Shown: one piece after another, positions 31,569-44,500 of the stretch
Layout: each line of letters starts with the position of its first letter
Position numbering within the stretch: the first letter of the stretch is position 1
Assembly: GCA_943735955.1 (NCBI GenBank)
Contig: OX030955.1
Span: forward strand, 6,410,269 to 6,474,268
DNA from: Piscicola geometra
Lineage: Eukaryota > Annelida > Clitellata > Hirudinida > Piscicolidae
Length of the DNA: 64,000 nucleotides
Reading direction: 5' to 3'
Program-made: the position numbers and the translations under genes
Notes under the pieces: generated by a model
The model's database searches: none
The model's input: only the letters and a program-made list of their open reading frames with translations
What the model was told of the DNA's origin: nothing

Positions 31569-34500
31569 TCAAACAATGTCGATGACGATGCGGTCTTCGT
31601 AAAGGCCTATCAAGAGCATGATCGTCAGACCCACTCCCACCCCAGAGAGGTGAAGACACAGCCTCTTCACCCAATCTTCTCGCATCAGCTTCAAAAATCT
31701 GTCCACCAAGCCAGCAGGCTCAGGCTTTTCACTCGATAAGCCTTCCTCCTTCATGTTGTAAGTCTTTGTCATCAGAGGGAGCTGTTTTCAGGGGAGGGTA
31801 GTTGATTTAAATGGTTAGGATCTGAGCATTCAAACGGCTGAGGTAACATATTTGAACACTAGAAAGTTTGAAATAAGTTTTAATGCGCTTAAGAAGTTTA
31901 CAAATATAATTAGAGAAGATGCGGAAAGGATTAAGAAGGCACGAACCATGTCGACCAGGGCAATGTAGAGGAAGATGCCTGCCGTGACGGCAAAGACCCA
32001 CGTGGTGAGGGACTGAACGTGGTTGCCAATGGAAACTCCCAGACAGACTCCCACCAGACACATCACGGACGAAACCAGATTGCAGAAAACGGCTTGTTTG
32101 GTGGTCATGCCTGCTGACAGCAACGATGCAAAGTCGCCTGGAATTGGTGAAATGAGTTTAATTTCAGAAGATACTCTCAGAGTAAACTTGATCCAATCAA
32201 ACCTCGTGCTCATCAAACAGCTTCAAAATTTCTAATGAAAATTTTTTAACATTAAAAATGTTAATAATTAAAAATAAAATATCTTTAATAGTGGTAACTA
32301 CCTAATTCATGCGGAAGTTCGTGGCACAGGACAGCAACCGATGTGCTGATTCCTACAGGCAGACTGTTGGCGAAGGAGGCTCCTGGGGGTAATAATGTCG
32401 TTTTGAAAATATTTTATTTTTTTTAATGGGAAAAAAACTAATTTATAAAATTATAATTTTTATTTTTTTCTTAAAAAACCTACTGATTAAAATATGTTTT
32501 TTTAGAAAAATCCATTGGCTTGATTGAATATTCTTCAATAATATTTGAATTAGTGTTCTGGTATTAAAATTATATAATAGTTGTTTAATCGTTCAAAATA
32601 CAGAGCCAAGATCGGGCAGAAATTAGGCGATGCCTTATAATTACTCAAGGTACAATTAAACAAATATTTATCGAGTTTTCAGCAAGGTTTCTCGTGATTG
32701 GCTGCAAACCTTATAAAGACTTATAAGGCTTATTCGACTTCTTTACTGAATCGCAGTGTTCTGGCACATCGACGTGGGCTCTCATGTGATAAGAGAATAA
32801 GCCCAATCTATCTCTGTCTTTGGCCACCCATCTCATCTTTTATAGTCTCTTCGTATCAATAAATTGCTGCCGATTACCCTAAAGGAAGAGCTGTGCGTGA
32901 CTGCAATTCAGCCATGAGACTGACGTCATCAACAAAAAGCAAGTTTTATAGTTTTTTCTTTACACAAGCTCCTTTTTCTTCGATTCCTTCAAGTGCTTCC
33001 TGTACGATGTGCTCATGATAGATGTTCGAGAGATCCGGTGACAAGGTGCTCATTTGTCGTACACCGATTTGTTGTGGACTTCTATCTGCCACACTTCTTC
33101 CGACTTTTATGGCAATCTGTGTTCTTTTGTGCAGGGTTTCTTTTAGACTAATAATCTTTGATCTTCAAAGACCTTCATACTAAACTCTGTCGAAGGCTTT
33201 CTTGAAACTAATGAAGAGCAAGTACAGCTGTTCGTCCTTCAATGAAAAATACTTTTTTTCTCTCAGTTTGAGTGAAAAAATGTGTTAAATCGTGCAGCGC
33301 CTTGGTCTGAAGACAGTTTCTTCTTCTGCCATTTGTATCTCAATTGAGTTTTAGTTAAATTTCTGATAATAAGTTTATAATGCTTATATTCAATAAAAAA
33401 GAAAAAAACCTTAAAATTTCTTTTAAGATGTCTTAATATTTTTATTATTCTTTAAATAAATAAATCAATCAATCAATCAAATAAAAAATTATATTCAAAA
33501 GATTTGGTAACTCAAATTTAAAATTTTTTTCTCTCAAATAAATAAATCTTATGACAAATTATTTGAAATATCGATAGGCATTCACAAAACAATTGCTCCA
33601 AACCAATGGCGAGTCCATCGGCGAAGTTGTGAAGACCGTCTCCCATGGCGACCATCCATGCAGAAGCCAGAATCCCGGAGGGCACGTGGTGCGAGTGGTT
33701 GTGGCCATCGTGACCGTCTGTAGTTTCAATTAGTTTCACTATGTTTTTAATGGTGTTACAATTCTTGTGTGGTTTAATCGAAATAGTAGGAGGAGTTTGG
33801 TATGCTTGTGGTCTAGTGGTAGTAATCTAGGCTTGGTGTAGTTGTAAAAGAAAGTTTGTGCATTTATTAAAAAATTGCTCATTTTTATTTCAACAGCTCA
33901 ACTAGCCATTGGGAAATGTTGCTTTACCATCTTCAGACATGTTCTTGATCTCAATCTGTTGCATTGATTGAAAAATCGATAAAATTTAAAAATCCATATT
34001 CATTGATTTGTTTAAATCTGTCAAAATACAACTGATAAGCTTTGAATTTAAAATTCTTCATACACTGGACAAAAAAGTTTGCAACACTCCATTAACGCCG
34101 TTCATTCACCTGTTCATCTTCCTCGTGAAGGTCCTTTGTCGCCAGAGCTTTGAGGAGTCTCTCGATGAAGAAAAAGAAGACAATCGATGCAAAGGTCACA
34201 ACACCCACCCACAGGGCGTTCCTCGACAGCTCACTTATGTACTTGTGGTTCAAGGCCGTTATGTCCACCTCTTCCAGGCTCGGCTCGTGACTGTGAGGCA
34301 CCATTGCCTAGGAAAAAATGTTTGTGAAGTTTTTGGTGGCTTTTAGTTGATGACATGTTTGAAACTAAGCTCGATTCAGACGATAAACAGCACAAATTAT
34401 TTTTATCTTTGTTTTGAAAATGTTTAATCAAAACGTCTCTTCAACGTATTTTTAAAAATTGCAGCTGCAGACACTAACAAACACTATCAAACACACTTGC

Positions 34501-36135
34501 ACTCTCTCACATGGGGCAGTAGATGCAGCAAGGCGTCTGAAGTGAGGGTGCCCACTGCTAGGGAGATCAAGAACTGCACCACTTGCTCGAAGTACTTGCT
34601 TCTCGAGAGGATGGGCACGACGCTGATCACTATCAAGCCTGCCAAGCTGATCAGGCTGACCGAAACTAATGCGCCTACCCAGGCTGGAAAAGAGAAATTA
34701 TGGAAAGTTTTGAAATTTTTTCGATTTTGCTAGATAGCATAAAATTTAAAGTTTGTTTTATGAATAACTCTGAAATATATTTGCGTAATGTTTTTTTAAT
34801 TTCCACAAATGCCCTCTCTCAGTCTCTCTTACCAGACGCGTAAGAAGTGGGAGTCCCCTTTCGGGCAGTCAGAGGCACTGGTCTGCAGGACTTTTTCTCC
34901 AACTGACTCAGAATGAACGGACAAAGGTTAAGAAACTGTGTTTTGCTGATCGTCTGGTTGATTTTCATCTTCAGAACGTCATACAACTGCATGGCGGAGA
35001 GACAACCAGGCCCGCTTTCCTGTGAAAGTGTTTATATGGTGGTTTAGTTAGCTTGAAAAATAAACTTACTTTTACAATTTAAATAATTTAATGTGGATTA
35101 AAGGTTTGCAGGCTCTAAGTGCCTTTGCTAGATACGGCAAATAGTTATTCTGACATTACTAGTGTAATCAATGTATACATCAAACGCCTGCTTTTAACTT
35201 TGATTGATACGCTAAGCATTATATCAATTTTTAGCGGTTAAAATGTTTCATTTTAAAGCTTATGCAAGTTTCAAAAGATATCCACATTTTGATAAATGTT
35301 GCGAGGTTAATGATTATTCCCTCACTGCGGAAATTTCTCCGACGTGATCCTTCAGCTCCTTGTACTCTTCACCTGCCAAATAAATAAATATGCTGTATCT
35401 AACATTTTATATTTATGATCGTTCAAACAACTCAAAAGAATTTTAAAAATAGTTTTTAGTTATAATTAAAATGTATTTTTTATACCACAATACTTAATTT
35501 ACTTGTACAAAACCACACTACTTGAGACTCACGAACCATGGTGGTCATGGTCATGGTCGTGATCATCTAGGACCTTGTCGTGATCGTGATCCTGGTGCAT
35601 GGGAACGAAGTCTCCGGTGTGGTCTTTGTGGTGTTCGATGGAGTGGTCGAAGACGTGGTTGTTGAAGCCGAGATTGCCCCACATGTGCTCGACAGCCTCG
35701 AAGAACATGTGCGTGCCGTTGCCGTACTTGTCGAATAAGTAGTCCATGAAGTGTGGATGTTCCAGGGCGTAGCGACTCAAGTTTGAGAGTTGATTTTGGA
35801 CAGGAGTGCTTTGTTTCTGGCGTAGAAAGCTGTTGACGGCGTTTTGGTGGTGGTCGTGGTGGCTGTGTTCGAGCGAATGTCTTTTAAGTCTTGTTTTCAG
35901 CGGTTCCTGCTAGATTAATTTGTTGTTCAATTAATCATTTTAAAGTTAGTGAAAATTGATTTAAAAAATTACCAAAATCAGTTTCAATTGAAATATTGTC
36001 AAATAATTTACTCATAATTCTGAAATTTTTCGAATGAGTTCAAACAAATACTGCCATATGTCGAGAAGAAACGCTTTCGAAGAAGAGTAGACCTAGAAGC
36101 AACGCCATCACAACCATGGTGAGACCTCCTTCCAT
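31569..36135 (-). CDS. SLC39A: LIV-1 subfamily ZIP zinc transporter (SLC39A6/10-like)
   Basis: Imports Zn2+ (possibly other divalent metals) into the cytosol. Minus-strand exons: 36052-36135, 35537-35906, 35326-35372, 34833-35019, 34511-34683, 34110-34307, 33929-33956, 33604-33717, 32302-32382, 31947-32137, 31569-31781; 561 residues, all phases matching. Seen: a signal peptide ([19 protein letters not shown]); a His-rich ectodomain (HDHDHDHH); a PCP-like Cys segment ([14 protein letters not shown]); TM1 after [33 protein letters not shown]; a His-rich cytoplasmic loop ([11 protein letters not shown]); the metal site [10 protein letters not shown]; and the LIV-1 signature [10 protein letters not shown]. 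The end is VVGLT-type TM8 ([19 protein letters not shown]). Exon 2 has two possible donors; only catg|gttcgt keeps the frame, although ttc|gtgagt four bases on looks stronger. A LINE remnant sits in the intron between exons 8 and 9. Confidence 0.92.
32700..33240 (-). mobile_element. LINE reverse-transcriptase remnant in ZIP intron
   Basis: On the minus strand, broken frames give the RT blocks [33 protein letters not shown] and [13 protein letters not shown], the last being the catalytic (F/Y)xDD box. Stops and frame changes show it is dead. It lies in the same orientation as the host gene. Confidence 0.75.
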
Positions 36136-38170
36136 TTGGATCTTTTGTTTTCTGTGAAGACGATGTTTATGACTTCAAATACAACTAAACTCTCACAGCT
36201 TCCAAAACAATTGTCCTGGCTCAGACTAGACTCGGGAAATTCTTTTAAATTTCTTCCTTCGAGCCTTTGTCTGTAACGTGAGGGAGTTACAAACAAGAGT
36301 TAATGATTTTGTCCCAAACATCGATTAACACAGGCCTCAAGTTTTATTATATACACAGGTCATTTTATACTTAGATATATACGTTGATGAAAGCAAAGAT
36401 GCTGGCAGAGGATATTTTTCAATAGGTAAGATAAATAAATTTTAATGTCACATGCAAGACGTCTGTTTATGTGATGAACACCCCCTTACTTTATGTCTGT
36501 AACTCTTCAAATTTGGCCGTTGTGCAGCATACTTTATCCTCAAGACAACTTTTGACAGTTAAAAATCCATTTCAATTTATCAACTTTTCATTTAGCTACT
36601 TTTGTCGATTGTGTACATAATTTGTTCTTTTAGAATCTTACGTAATTATGTCAAAGTTTTGTTACTTACTGGGTTCAGAAAGTATGCCTTATTTATTATT
36701 GGGACTTTAAAAGGAAAAAGTTGCTCACGTCTGGCATGCCTGGAAATGTCAGCTCTTAGGTTTACTGACGCTTTACTTAGTTCACGCTGTGAGGTCGGTC
36801 ATTTTCAGTTGCCTTAGTCAATAAATAAAGAAGTTTCATATTGAATATTCGAAGAGACCGATGATCTTAATTAACAAAGAGCAAAGTCTAGTTCAAAGTC
36901 AAAATGGCATTTTTAAGAATACAGACTCCTAGAAATGGCTTGTGCGTTCTGATGAAATAACAATCATTATGAAACAACCATTCACTCCACAGAGGTCAAT
37001 AATTGGCCTCTGTGATTTTAAAAAAGTGTTCATTTTGTTCTTAAGTTTTGATCTAACTATAATGATATTTTTTAGATTTTCATTGTTTTGCTGTGTATTA
37101 TTTTAAAGTAATCTTTCAAGCTGCATCTCAAGTTATATGGAATATTAAAAGCTGAGCCTAGAACTAAACAATTCTTTTTGAAAAAATCGTAGAGTGAAAA
37201 GAAAATGGAAAGACAAGAGAATGGGAAAATAAATGACAAGAATAACTCATAGAAAGGTCTTTAGAATGAAGATCGCAAAAAGATCCAAGTCCACTTCAAA
37301 GTTATTAACTAAGTAAATAAGGCGTACAGGAGAATTCCAAGCTCTCTGTGTAAATACAAATGTTGAAAACTTTGAATGGTGTATTCGGTAATTGATGGTT
37401 TCAAATGCGAAAAGTATTTGAATTTTTTGAAATAAATAGGTAGAAAAATCTTTGTCGGTGAATTTTTTTTGGTCTATGCATATTTGATTACACGGTGTGC
37501 TGCCTCGTTTTGCGAATCAAACTCCCAGAAGCGTGCCACGGCAAGTGGATCTATTAGTTGGTTTTATAATTCTTTCAAAACCAAATGTTATCTTCAATAA
37601 ACTGCTTTTGATAAAAAATTAGTCATTTAACATTTCAAATATATAACTTAAATTCATTTGTTGGAAAATTTAATTATTGAATAAATTTAAAAAGTAAAAA
37701 TCCTTTTGAGGCAGCAAATAGAGTAAGAATAAAAGAAATGGTCGGAAAAGACACAAAGCTAAAAAAAATTTCTACTATTATATGAATGGTTAACCAAATA
37801 TTTCACATTAAAAACATTTTTATTCAATTTTTGGAATAATATAGCATGATGAATACACGACTTTATCGAATCACTTTAGGGCGAAGAAGGCGCATTCTGT
37901 TTGAAGATCCATCAAATGGGTGATATCTAACGTTCAAACTTTAAATTCTCGCCCAGCTTTGAGAAACTTACTTATGTGACTAATAAATGATTTTAAAAAG
38001 TGCTCAAATGTTGAAAAATTATAAGAAAAGAATCCAAAACTTCAGAACGAGCATTTTTCATGAGGCTTCAATAAGCTTAATGGAAAGTTTAAATCAATAA
38101 ATCAATATAACAAACACTTTCTTAGAATTTCGGACAGTAAAAAACGATATTACGATGAAAAAACAGGACA
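36136..38170. other. Gene-free stretch between ZIP and MMP genes
   Basis: AT-rich DNA, no exon I can support. The ZIP promoter should be at the left end. TTTATT at 37818-37823 (AATAAA on the minus strand) could serve the MMP gene. Confidence 0.5.
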
Positions 38171-41065
38171 TCATGGATAGTACCACATGTAGCTAACAAA
38201 AAGAAGTGACGCTAACAGTAAAACCCAACTGCTGCCTTTCCCTTCGTATACTTGACTCAGAGCTCTTAACTTTTTATTATTTGAAAACCTACATTTCAAC
38301 ATGAAAGCAATATCTTTTGGGTATCCTTTCTCAGCCTGCATTGAAGCATCGTCGAATCTCCAGTACTGAGTGCCTTTGAAGAAGAAAGTTTCTCGCTTGT
38401 TGTTGCTGTAGGCTCCGTCTATGGGCACTGGAATGCCCTGCCACAGGTCGAACGACATGGGATAACCTTCATCCACTCTCAGGTAGGCACCATCCCTCGT
38501 CATGTGTTTGGTGTCGTTGCTGAGTCGCCAGTAGATGTCGCCGCAGAAGATGTACACTCGTTGGTTGAAGCCCCACACCATCGCAGCGTCGATCTGGTCG
38601 ACGTATTCTGTTTGGATGCCCAGTTCTCGGATGTCTTTGCCTCCTTTCGGAAAGCCGTCCAAGAGAGCATTTGATCTCAATAAGAAGAAACGTATTCCTG
38701 AAGGAATTGTGGAAAAGTTGTATTCACTACATACGGCCTATAATGGAGGTTAATTTTTTATATTGTTTAACAACTTGATTTAAATAAAAAATATCTAAGT
38801 CAAAAGTTTGCCTAAGAAGAAGATAGTGAGATCAATCAGAGGCAGGTCGGTAGCAGCCTTGATAGGCTCGTCCAATGGTAGACCATTGAAAAAGCTTATA
38901 GTTTTGAAAGGCCTTCTATTGATCAACATATCGTTCTTGTCAAACTTCCAGAACCACTGTAGTGTGAGTCGATTATATTTTTAATAAATTATAATTTTCC
39001 CTATTTCAAAATAGCTTCAAGCCAAATGTAATTAAAAGAATCAAACTATTCTTAGGCACCTTGTCGATGAATACATGAGCCTCTCCTCTGATGAGGGCGA
39101 CGTCATCGATGCGTGCATAGCATGGGTCAGGAGGGTTGACGCCATCAGAGCGCTGAGGGAGTCTGGGCAATGGCGTGCTTGGCAGTTTTGGCCAAGGTGG
39201 GTACGAGGTGAAGGAGTAGAGGGGAGGCTTGAGGGTAGCTCTGTTCGAAGGCGGTGGTCCTGAAGGAAATTGAAAATAGAAATTAATTTATTCGCATGAA
39301 TCATGAAGTAGAATAAAAGTAATTTATTGATTTTATCGTGAAAGACCGGTACCATAAATGGCTTGGATGGCGAAAACGTCGTCTCTGGGCAGCTTGTAGT
39401 TGGGCTGGTAAGCAATGTACCACGGGAACATCAAGGAATTGGCCACTTCGGAATGGTCTATGCCCAGACTGTGTCCGAGTTCATGAGCCGCCACTATGAA
39501 CAGGTTTATACCTGTAGTTGTGGCGAATGTCTTTTAGTTGAATGTTGTGAGTGGCGATTTAGGTCTTCATGGTGGAGATTTTGATTTTCTAATTTGTTTA
39601 AAAAGATAAAAAGTTCAATATTATTGTAACAATAAATGAATGTCAAACCATTATTATATTCTTTGCTGGTCCAGTACTCATCTTCGTCGAAGTGGAGATC
39701 GCCACTCTTGGCCTCTGTTCCTGGGAAGTTCGCGTGAGCTAACTCACCCCCTGTGAACATTGGCATTTAAAAATTTCAATTTTTTATACTAATTTTTCAT
39801 GTTTATTATTATTTTTTTTGCAGATTGTTTTTTATTTTCGCTCACCTTGTCCGTCGAAGGGATACCCGTCTCCGTGCTCCAATGGCTCGAACGATATTGT
39901 GATGTTCGCTTCTTCGTTTTCTCCGACCTTCAAGTTTGTCACGAAAAAACTTTAAAAGACTCTTAATTTTTCAGATTTTATTCATTCTTTTTAAGCGTGC
40001 TAGACTGACACCATTAAACTCCAATATTATTATTTTTTATATCTTATTACTACTTCAAACTTGAACCTCTTTGAAGGAAATACTGGAAGATTTGTGCCAC
40101 AGGTCCAGAGCCATAGAGATGTCTTCTCGTTGGGTCTCCACGTCTAGGTCAACACTGTACTTTGTGATCCTTTTGTAGGTGGGCAGACTTAACGATCAGT
40201 TTGAATAAAATAAAAACTTTTCATTGAAATGATCGCTTGATTTAGTGAAAAGTGAATAAACGTTTATTAGACCTCTTCATTATTTCATTTTCGATTCATT
40301 TCCATGCTAATTTTCAACTAAAGAGGATAATTCTTTAAACCTTCCTAGATTTAGTTCATTCCCTTTTAAACAATGCACCAACCTCCAGGTGACTTCAAGG
40401 CCATCCCACTTGTGACCACTCATTTTATAGCGTGCTGGTGCCTTTGGATCTATCAGAACCATCTTGTCTGAGAAACCGCATCTGCATTAAATCGCGAATT
40501 CTCTTCTAAACGATGCGACCGTCTTTTAAAGATCATAAAATGTGTTGAAAAAACAAATATTCGTTAACTGATCAATATACAAAACTCTATTTATCGATTC
40601 CGAAGCCTTTCAACGAACCTCGGCTTCTTTTGTAGTTGCAAGAGGGCTTTGTCATTGGGGTCACCGGTTGGTGGCAGTCCAGCCATTCTCTGCAGGTTCT
40701 CCACTGCATTCGTGAATTCTTCTTTTGATCTCATGGCGCCCGTCTCCAAGTTTGCCTTCGAGATGTAGCCATACTTCACCAAGTAACTCTGTCGGATTGT
40801 TGTCTTCTAGTTGAGTTTGCATTTGAATAACTTGTTTTTGAAAAGGATTCATATTGAGAAATTGTATAAAAAAGTAAATTTTTTTTCCGCAAATAGTTAA
40901 AAACTCTAAAAGACGAATAAGATGGGATTTTCAAGTGTGTCTCAGATTAATTTATTATGCTCTACAAGCCTCTAGTTCGGAAGGGGCCTGTCTTTTGGGG
41001 AGACTTCGACAATGCAATTGATTACTAGCCAGTAACAGCAGTGCCAGCGAAAGAATTGGTCTCAT
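38171..41065 (-). CDS. MMP: Matrix metalloproteinase with hemopexin domain, GPI-like tail
   Basis: A zinc endopeptidase of the pericellular matrix. Minus-strand exons: 40970-41065, 40619-40788, 40383-40481, 40067-40187, 39846-39927, 39649-39750, 39353-39511, 39060-39259, 38812-38956, 38171-38697; 566 residues. Seen: signal peptide (MRPILSLALLLLAS); propeptide with SYLVKYGY; cysteine switch PRCGFSD (usually PRCGVPD); GELAHANFPG; catalytic HELGHSLGIDHS with Met-turn SLMFPWY; a Pro-rich hinge; hemopexin repeats from DPCYARIDDVALIRGEAHVF to the final Cys (MLKCRF); and a hydrophobic end (SSWVLLLASLLFVSYMW) with almost no cytoplasmic tail, as in GPI-anchored MMPs. The intron after exon 9 starts with GC (ttag|gcaaac). 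The exon 1 junction is the least certain: all its GT sites give the wrong phase, and gag|gcttgt fits as a GC donor. Confidence 0.92.
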
Positions 41066-41510
41066 TTCTTCAGCAATTGGTTCGCTTTTTTTAAGTAAAT
41101 TCTGTTTAAACACAATACGTTTACTGAAAATTTGGATAACGTTAATGAGCTTGACATTTTGTTAAATAAACATAAATACGTCATTTTGTCATTTTCCAAT
41201 TTTGAGTAGTTGAGGTGATTGTCTTGCTTGGGCTAATTCTTACAGTTGTTTTAATAAAAACAGTTTTCAATGTTTTTTTCTAAAAAAAATTCGTTTTCAA
41301 AGTATTGAAATTTATTTAATAAAGAATTTCAATGTAAAAAAAATATTTTCAAAATTAAAATTAACTACTAATATAATACTTATTCAACAGTATTCACTAT
41401 TTCGAATGTATAGAAAATAAATTAAAATGGGTTCAAAAGCCCCTATAAAACAAAAGGAAGTTAAAAACGATAAACAAAATGCTCTGATAAAAGTTAATAA
41501 TGTCAAGTTA

Positions 41511-44500
41511 TCACTCCAAGATGGAAACGTCATCATAGTTGATGGCCTTGACAGGGGTGGCGAGGAGGGAAGAGGGCAGGCTGCTCTGGTCCAGAAGGTC
41601 CACTACTTTGCCCCTCACGACGTTCAACAGGGCGTGGTTTTTGTGGCTCAGCGATGCTACCTCGGCCTGCAGAGCGGTCTTCTCCAACTCCACCTTGTTG
41701 TATCGCTTCCAAAAGTTCTCCAGTTCGGAGTATTGATACATCATCTGCCAGGGCAGCAGTGTGAGTCAGTGTTGACTATGATTGTATTGTATTCCATGGC
41801 AAAAAGATTTATTGATTTTAAAAAATTCCATTAAAAACCCTAAAATTATTAGAGGAAACCAAACAGAATCGAACAAGGGAGCATCCGACCCTTCCACATT
41901 CACAACTCACCCTAGTAAGAGGCTCCTTGGGTTCATCGACCAGCATCCTCTGGTACACCTGCTTTTCCTCCTCCCCCCACCACTCCTGCCCTCCAACAGG
42001 CACCACCTTCTCTCTTTCACTCTCCAACTTCCTGCATCTCTCTGCAGCCTTCAGTAGTTTCTCTCCCTGTATGTTTCGAAAGGAGTTCAGAGAATTAAAA
42101 AAATTGAAGTATATCAGTCATGTTATCACAATGATTTTATTATGATGAGACTTGCACTTGTAAAAGAAAACTGCATGTTTTTCTTCAAAGGTAGTTGTAA
42201 TTATGAATAGTTTTAACAAAAACAAAAAACAAACAAAATGTGTAAAAAAAACGAACAAAAACCTGCTTAATAGTCGCTTTCATCTTGTCCTGAACACTCT
42301 TGATCACCAACAGGAGTCTGAAAGCAGCAGGTTAATAAGCCTTCCATCCCACATCAAGTCGTCATCGTCATCACCACTCCCATTGTCATCATTATCATCA
42401 CCATCTCAAAAATATCATCATCATAACCACCATCTAAAAATATAATCTCCACAATCATTATCATGAGTCCCCTCCCAACTAGCACACCACCCTCACTTGG
42501 CCAGCTCTTCGTTGTCGTTCTTGATGTTCGTGTGAAACTTCTTCTTCATCAACAACAACTCACCCGCAAGCAGAGATTTTTCCTGTGTGTGTGTGTGTTT
42601 TGCTGTGTGCTTGTGTGTGTGTTTGTGTGTGTGTTTGTTTGTGTGTTTTGCTGTGTGTTTTGCTGTGTGTTTGTATGTGTGTGTGTTTGTGTGTGTGTAT
42701 GTGTGTGTGAGCAACAGCGACAACACGCACATAGTTGGCTTCTTCGTTCTTGCCCACCCACAACTTGAAACTGTTCGTCAGCTTGCCCTTGAACTTGCTG
42801 ATTTGTTTCTGTGCAGGTGATGAGGAGTGTGAAGAGGCACCAATGATGGTGAGGATGATGAGGATGATGATGATGATGGTGATGATGATGATGATGACGA
42901 TGATGATGATGTTCACCATCATGATTATAATAAATAATAATGCCAATATATAATGCGCCAAGGCACGCAACTGAGGCGCCACTCAAACGACATAACTCGT
43001 GGAACACCGCATCATATACACTAGGTATATGATAGCTCATGGTTAACTCAACAGGGATTTGAACTGGCCACCTTTAAGTTGCAGGTATAACGACTTTACC
43101 ATCTAAACCAACCCGATCGTCAGTTATAATCATGGTGGTGGTTTGGTTCAACCACATCAAAAGACATTGAAAAAGCTCAACATGAAAATTGGGAAGACTA
43201 ATTATAAATAATTGCTCATTAGAAGAAGTTTGATGCAGTGGCGCTGTGGCACCTCGAGGTTGCTGATCTTCTTCTTCTGCACCTCAATCTGCTGCGTGTT
43301 GCGGTCGTCCTTCGCCTTCAACTCTTCGAAACTGTCAGCATCGTCGTCATCATCACCACCATCATCATCATCACCACCACCATCATCACCATCATCACCA
43401 CCATCATCATCACCACCACCATCATCATCACCACCACCATCATCATCACCACCACCACCATCATCATCACCACCATCATCCTCACCACCACCATCACCAC
43501 CATCATCACCACCACCACCATCATCCTCACCACCACCACCATCATCATCACCACCACCACCACCATCATCATCATAATCACTTCTTCTTGCGCTCATGCG
43601 TGCTTTCCCTGTAGTTCTGCAGCGAGTCTCGGAACATGTCGAGCAGCTTCTCGAGCATCATGTCGTGCTTCAGACGCAGTGTGTGCACGTCCTCCAGGTT
43701 CTGTGGTGGTTGAGGTGTGGTGGGTGGGTGGGTGGGTGGTTGAAGTGGGGTGGGTGGGTGGGTGGGTGGTTGAAGTGGGGTGGGTGGGTGGGTGGGTGGG
43801 TGGGTGGTTGAAGTGGGGTGGTGAGGTGGGTGGGTGGTTGAAGTGGGGTGGTGAGGTGGGTGTGTGGTTGAAGTGGGGTGGTTAAAGTGGGGTGGTGAGG
43901 TGTGGGTGGTTGAAGTGGGTGGGTGTGATGGTTAAAGTGGGTGGTGGGTGGGTGGTTGAAGTGGGGTGGAGAGATGTGGTGGTTGAAGTGGGGTGGTGAG
44001 GTGTGGTGGTTAAAGTGGGGTGGTGAGGTGGGTGGTTGAGGGGGTGGTGGGAGGGTGGTAGAAGTGGGGTGGTGAAATGTAGTGGTTAAAGGGTGGTGAG
44101 GTGTGGTGGTTACCTATTTAGTTGTGTATTTGGTGTTTTTGGTTTCTTTTAGTTAAGTATTTGGTGAACAAAAGATTTTAAAGCAGTAAATTACTTTAAA
44201 TAAATTGCAAAAAGCCCAACCCTGTTTTTGATTTCGTCCATGTTGGCTTGGAAGTCTGCTCTCATTTCTGCTTCCTTTTCCATTATGGTCTCTTCCAAGG
44301 CGTAGATTATGTTTTGCAACTTTATGATCTCACTGGGGGTTGAGAGAAGTAATGAGTTTAAAATTATAATTTAGAACTTATTACTAATTCTTTCTAGTTA
44401 ATAGTTCTCAAAGAATCGATTGAAAATCATAAATACATGGGCATTGAATCGCGTGCAGAGATCCACACGCAGACATACAAGCATATCAAGACATACACAT

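Noticed and set aside
31533..31739. Plus-strand open frame of 68 codons
   Set aside because: Antisense of the last ZIP exon, which is supported by family similarity.
33795..33850. tRNA-like element (ggtctagtggtag)
   Set aside because: Only an A-box-like match; no B box at a suitable distance.
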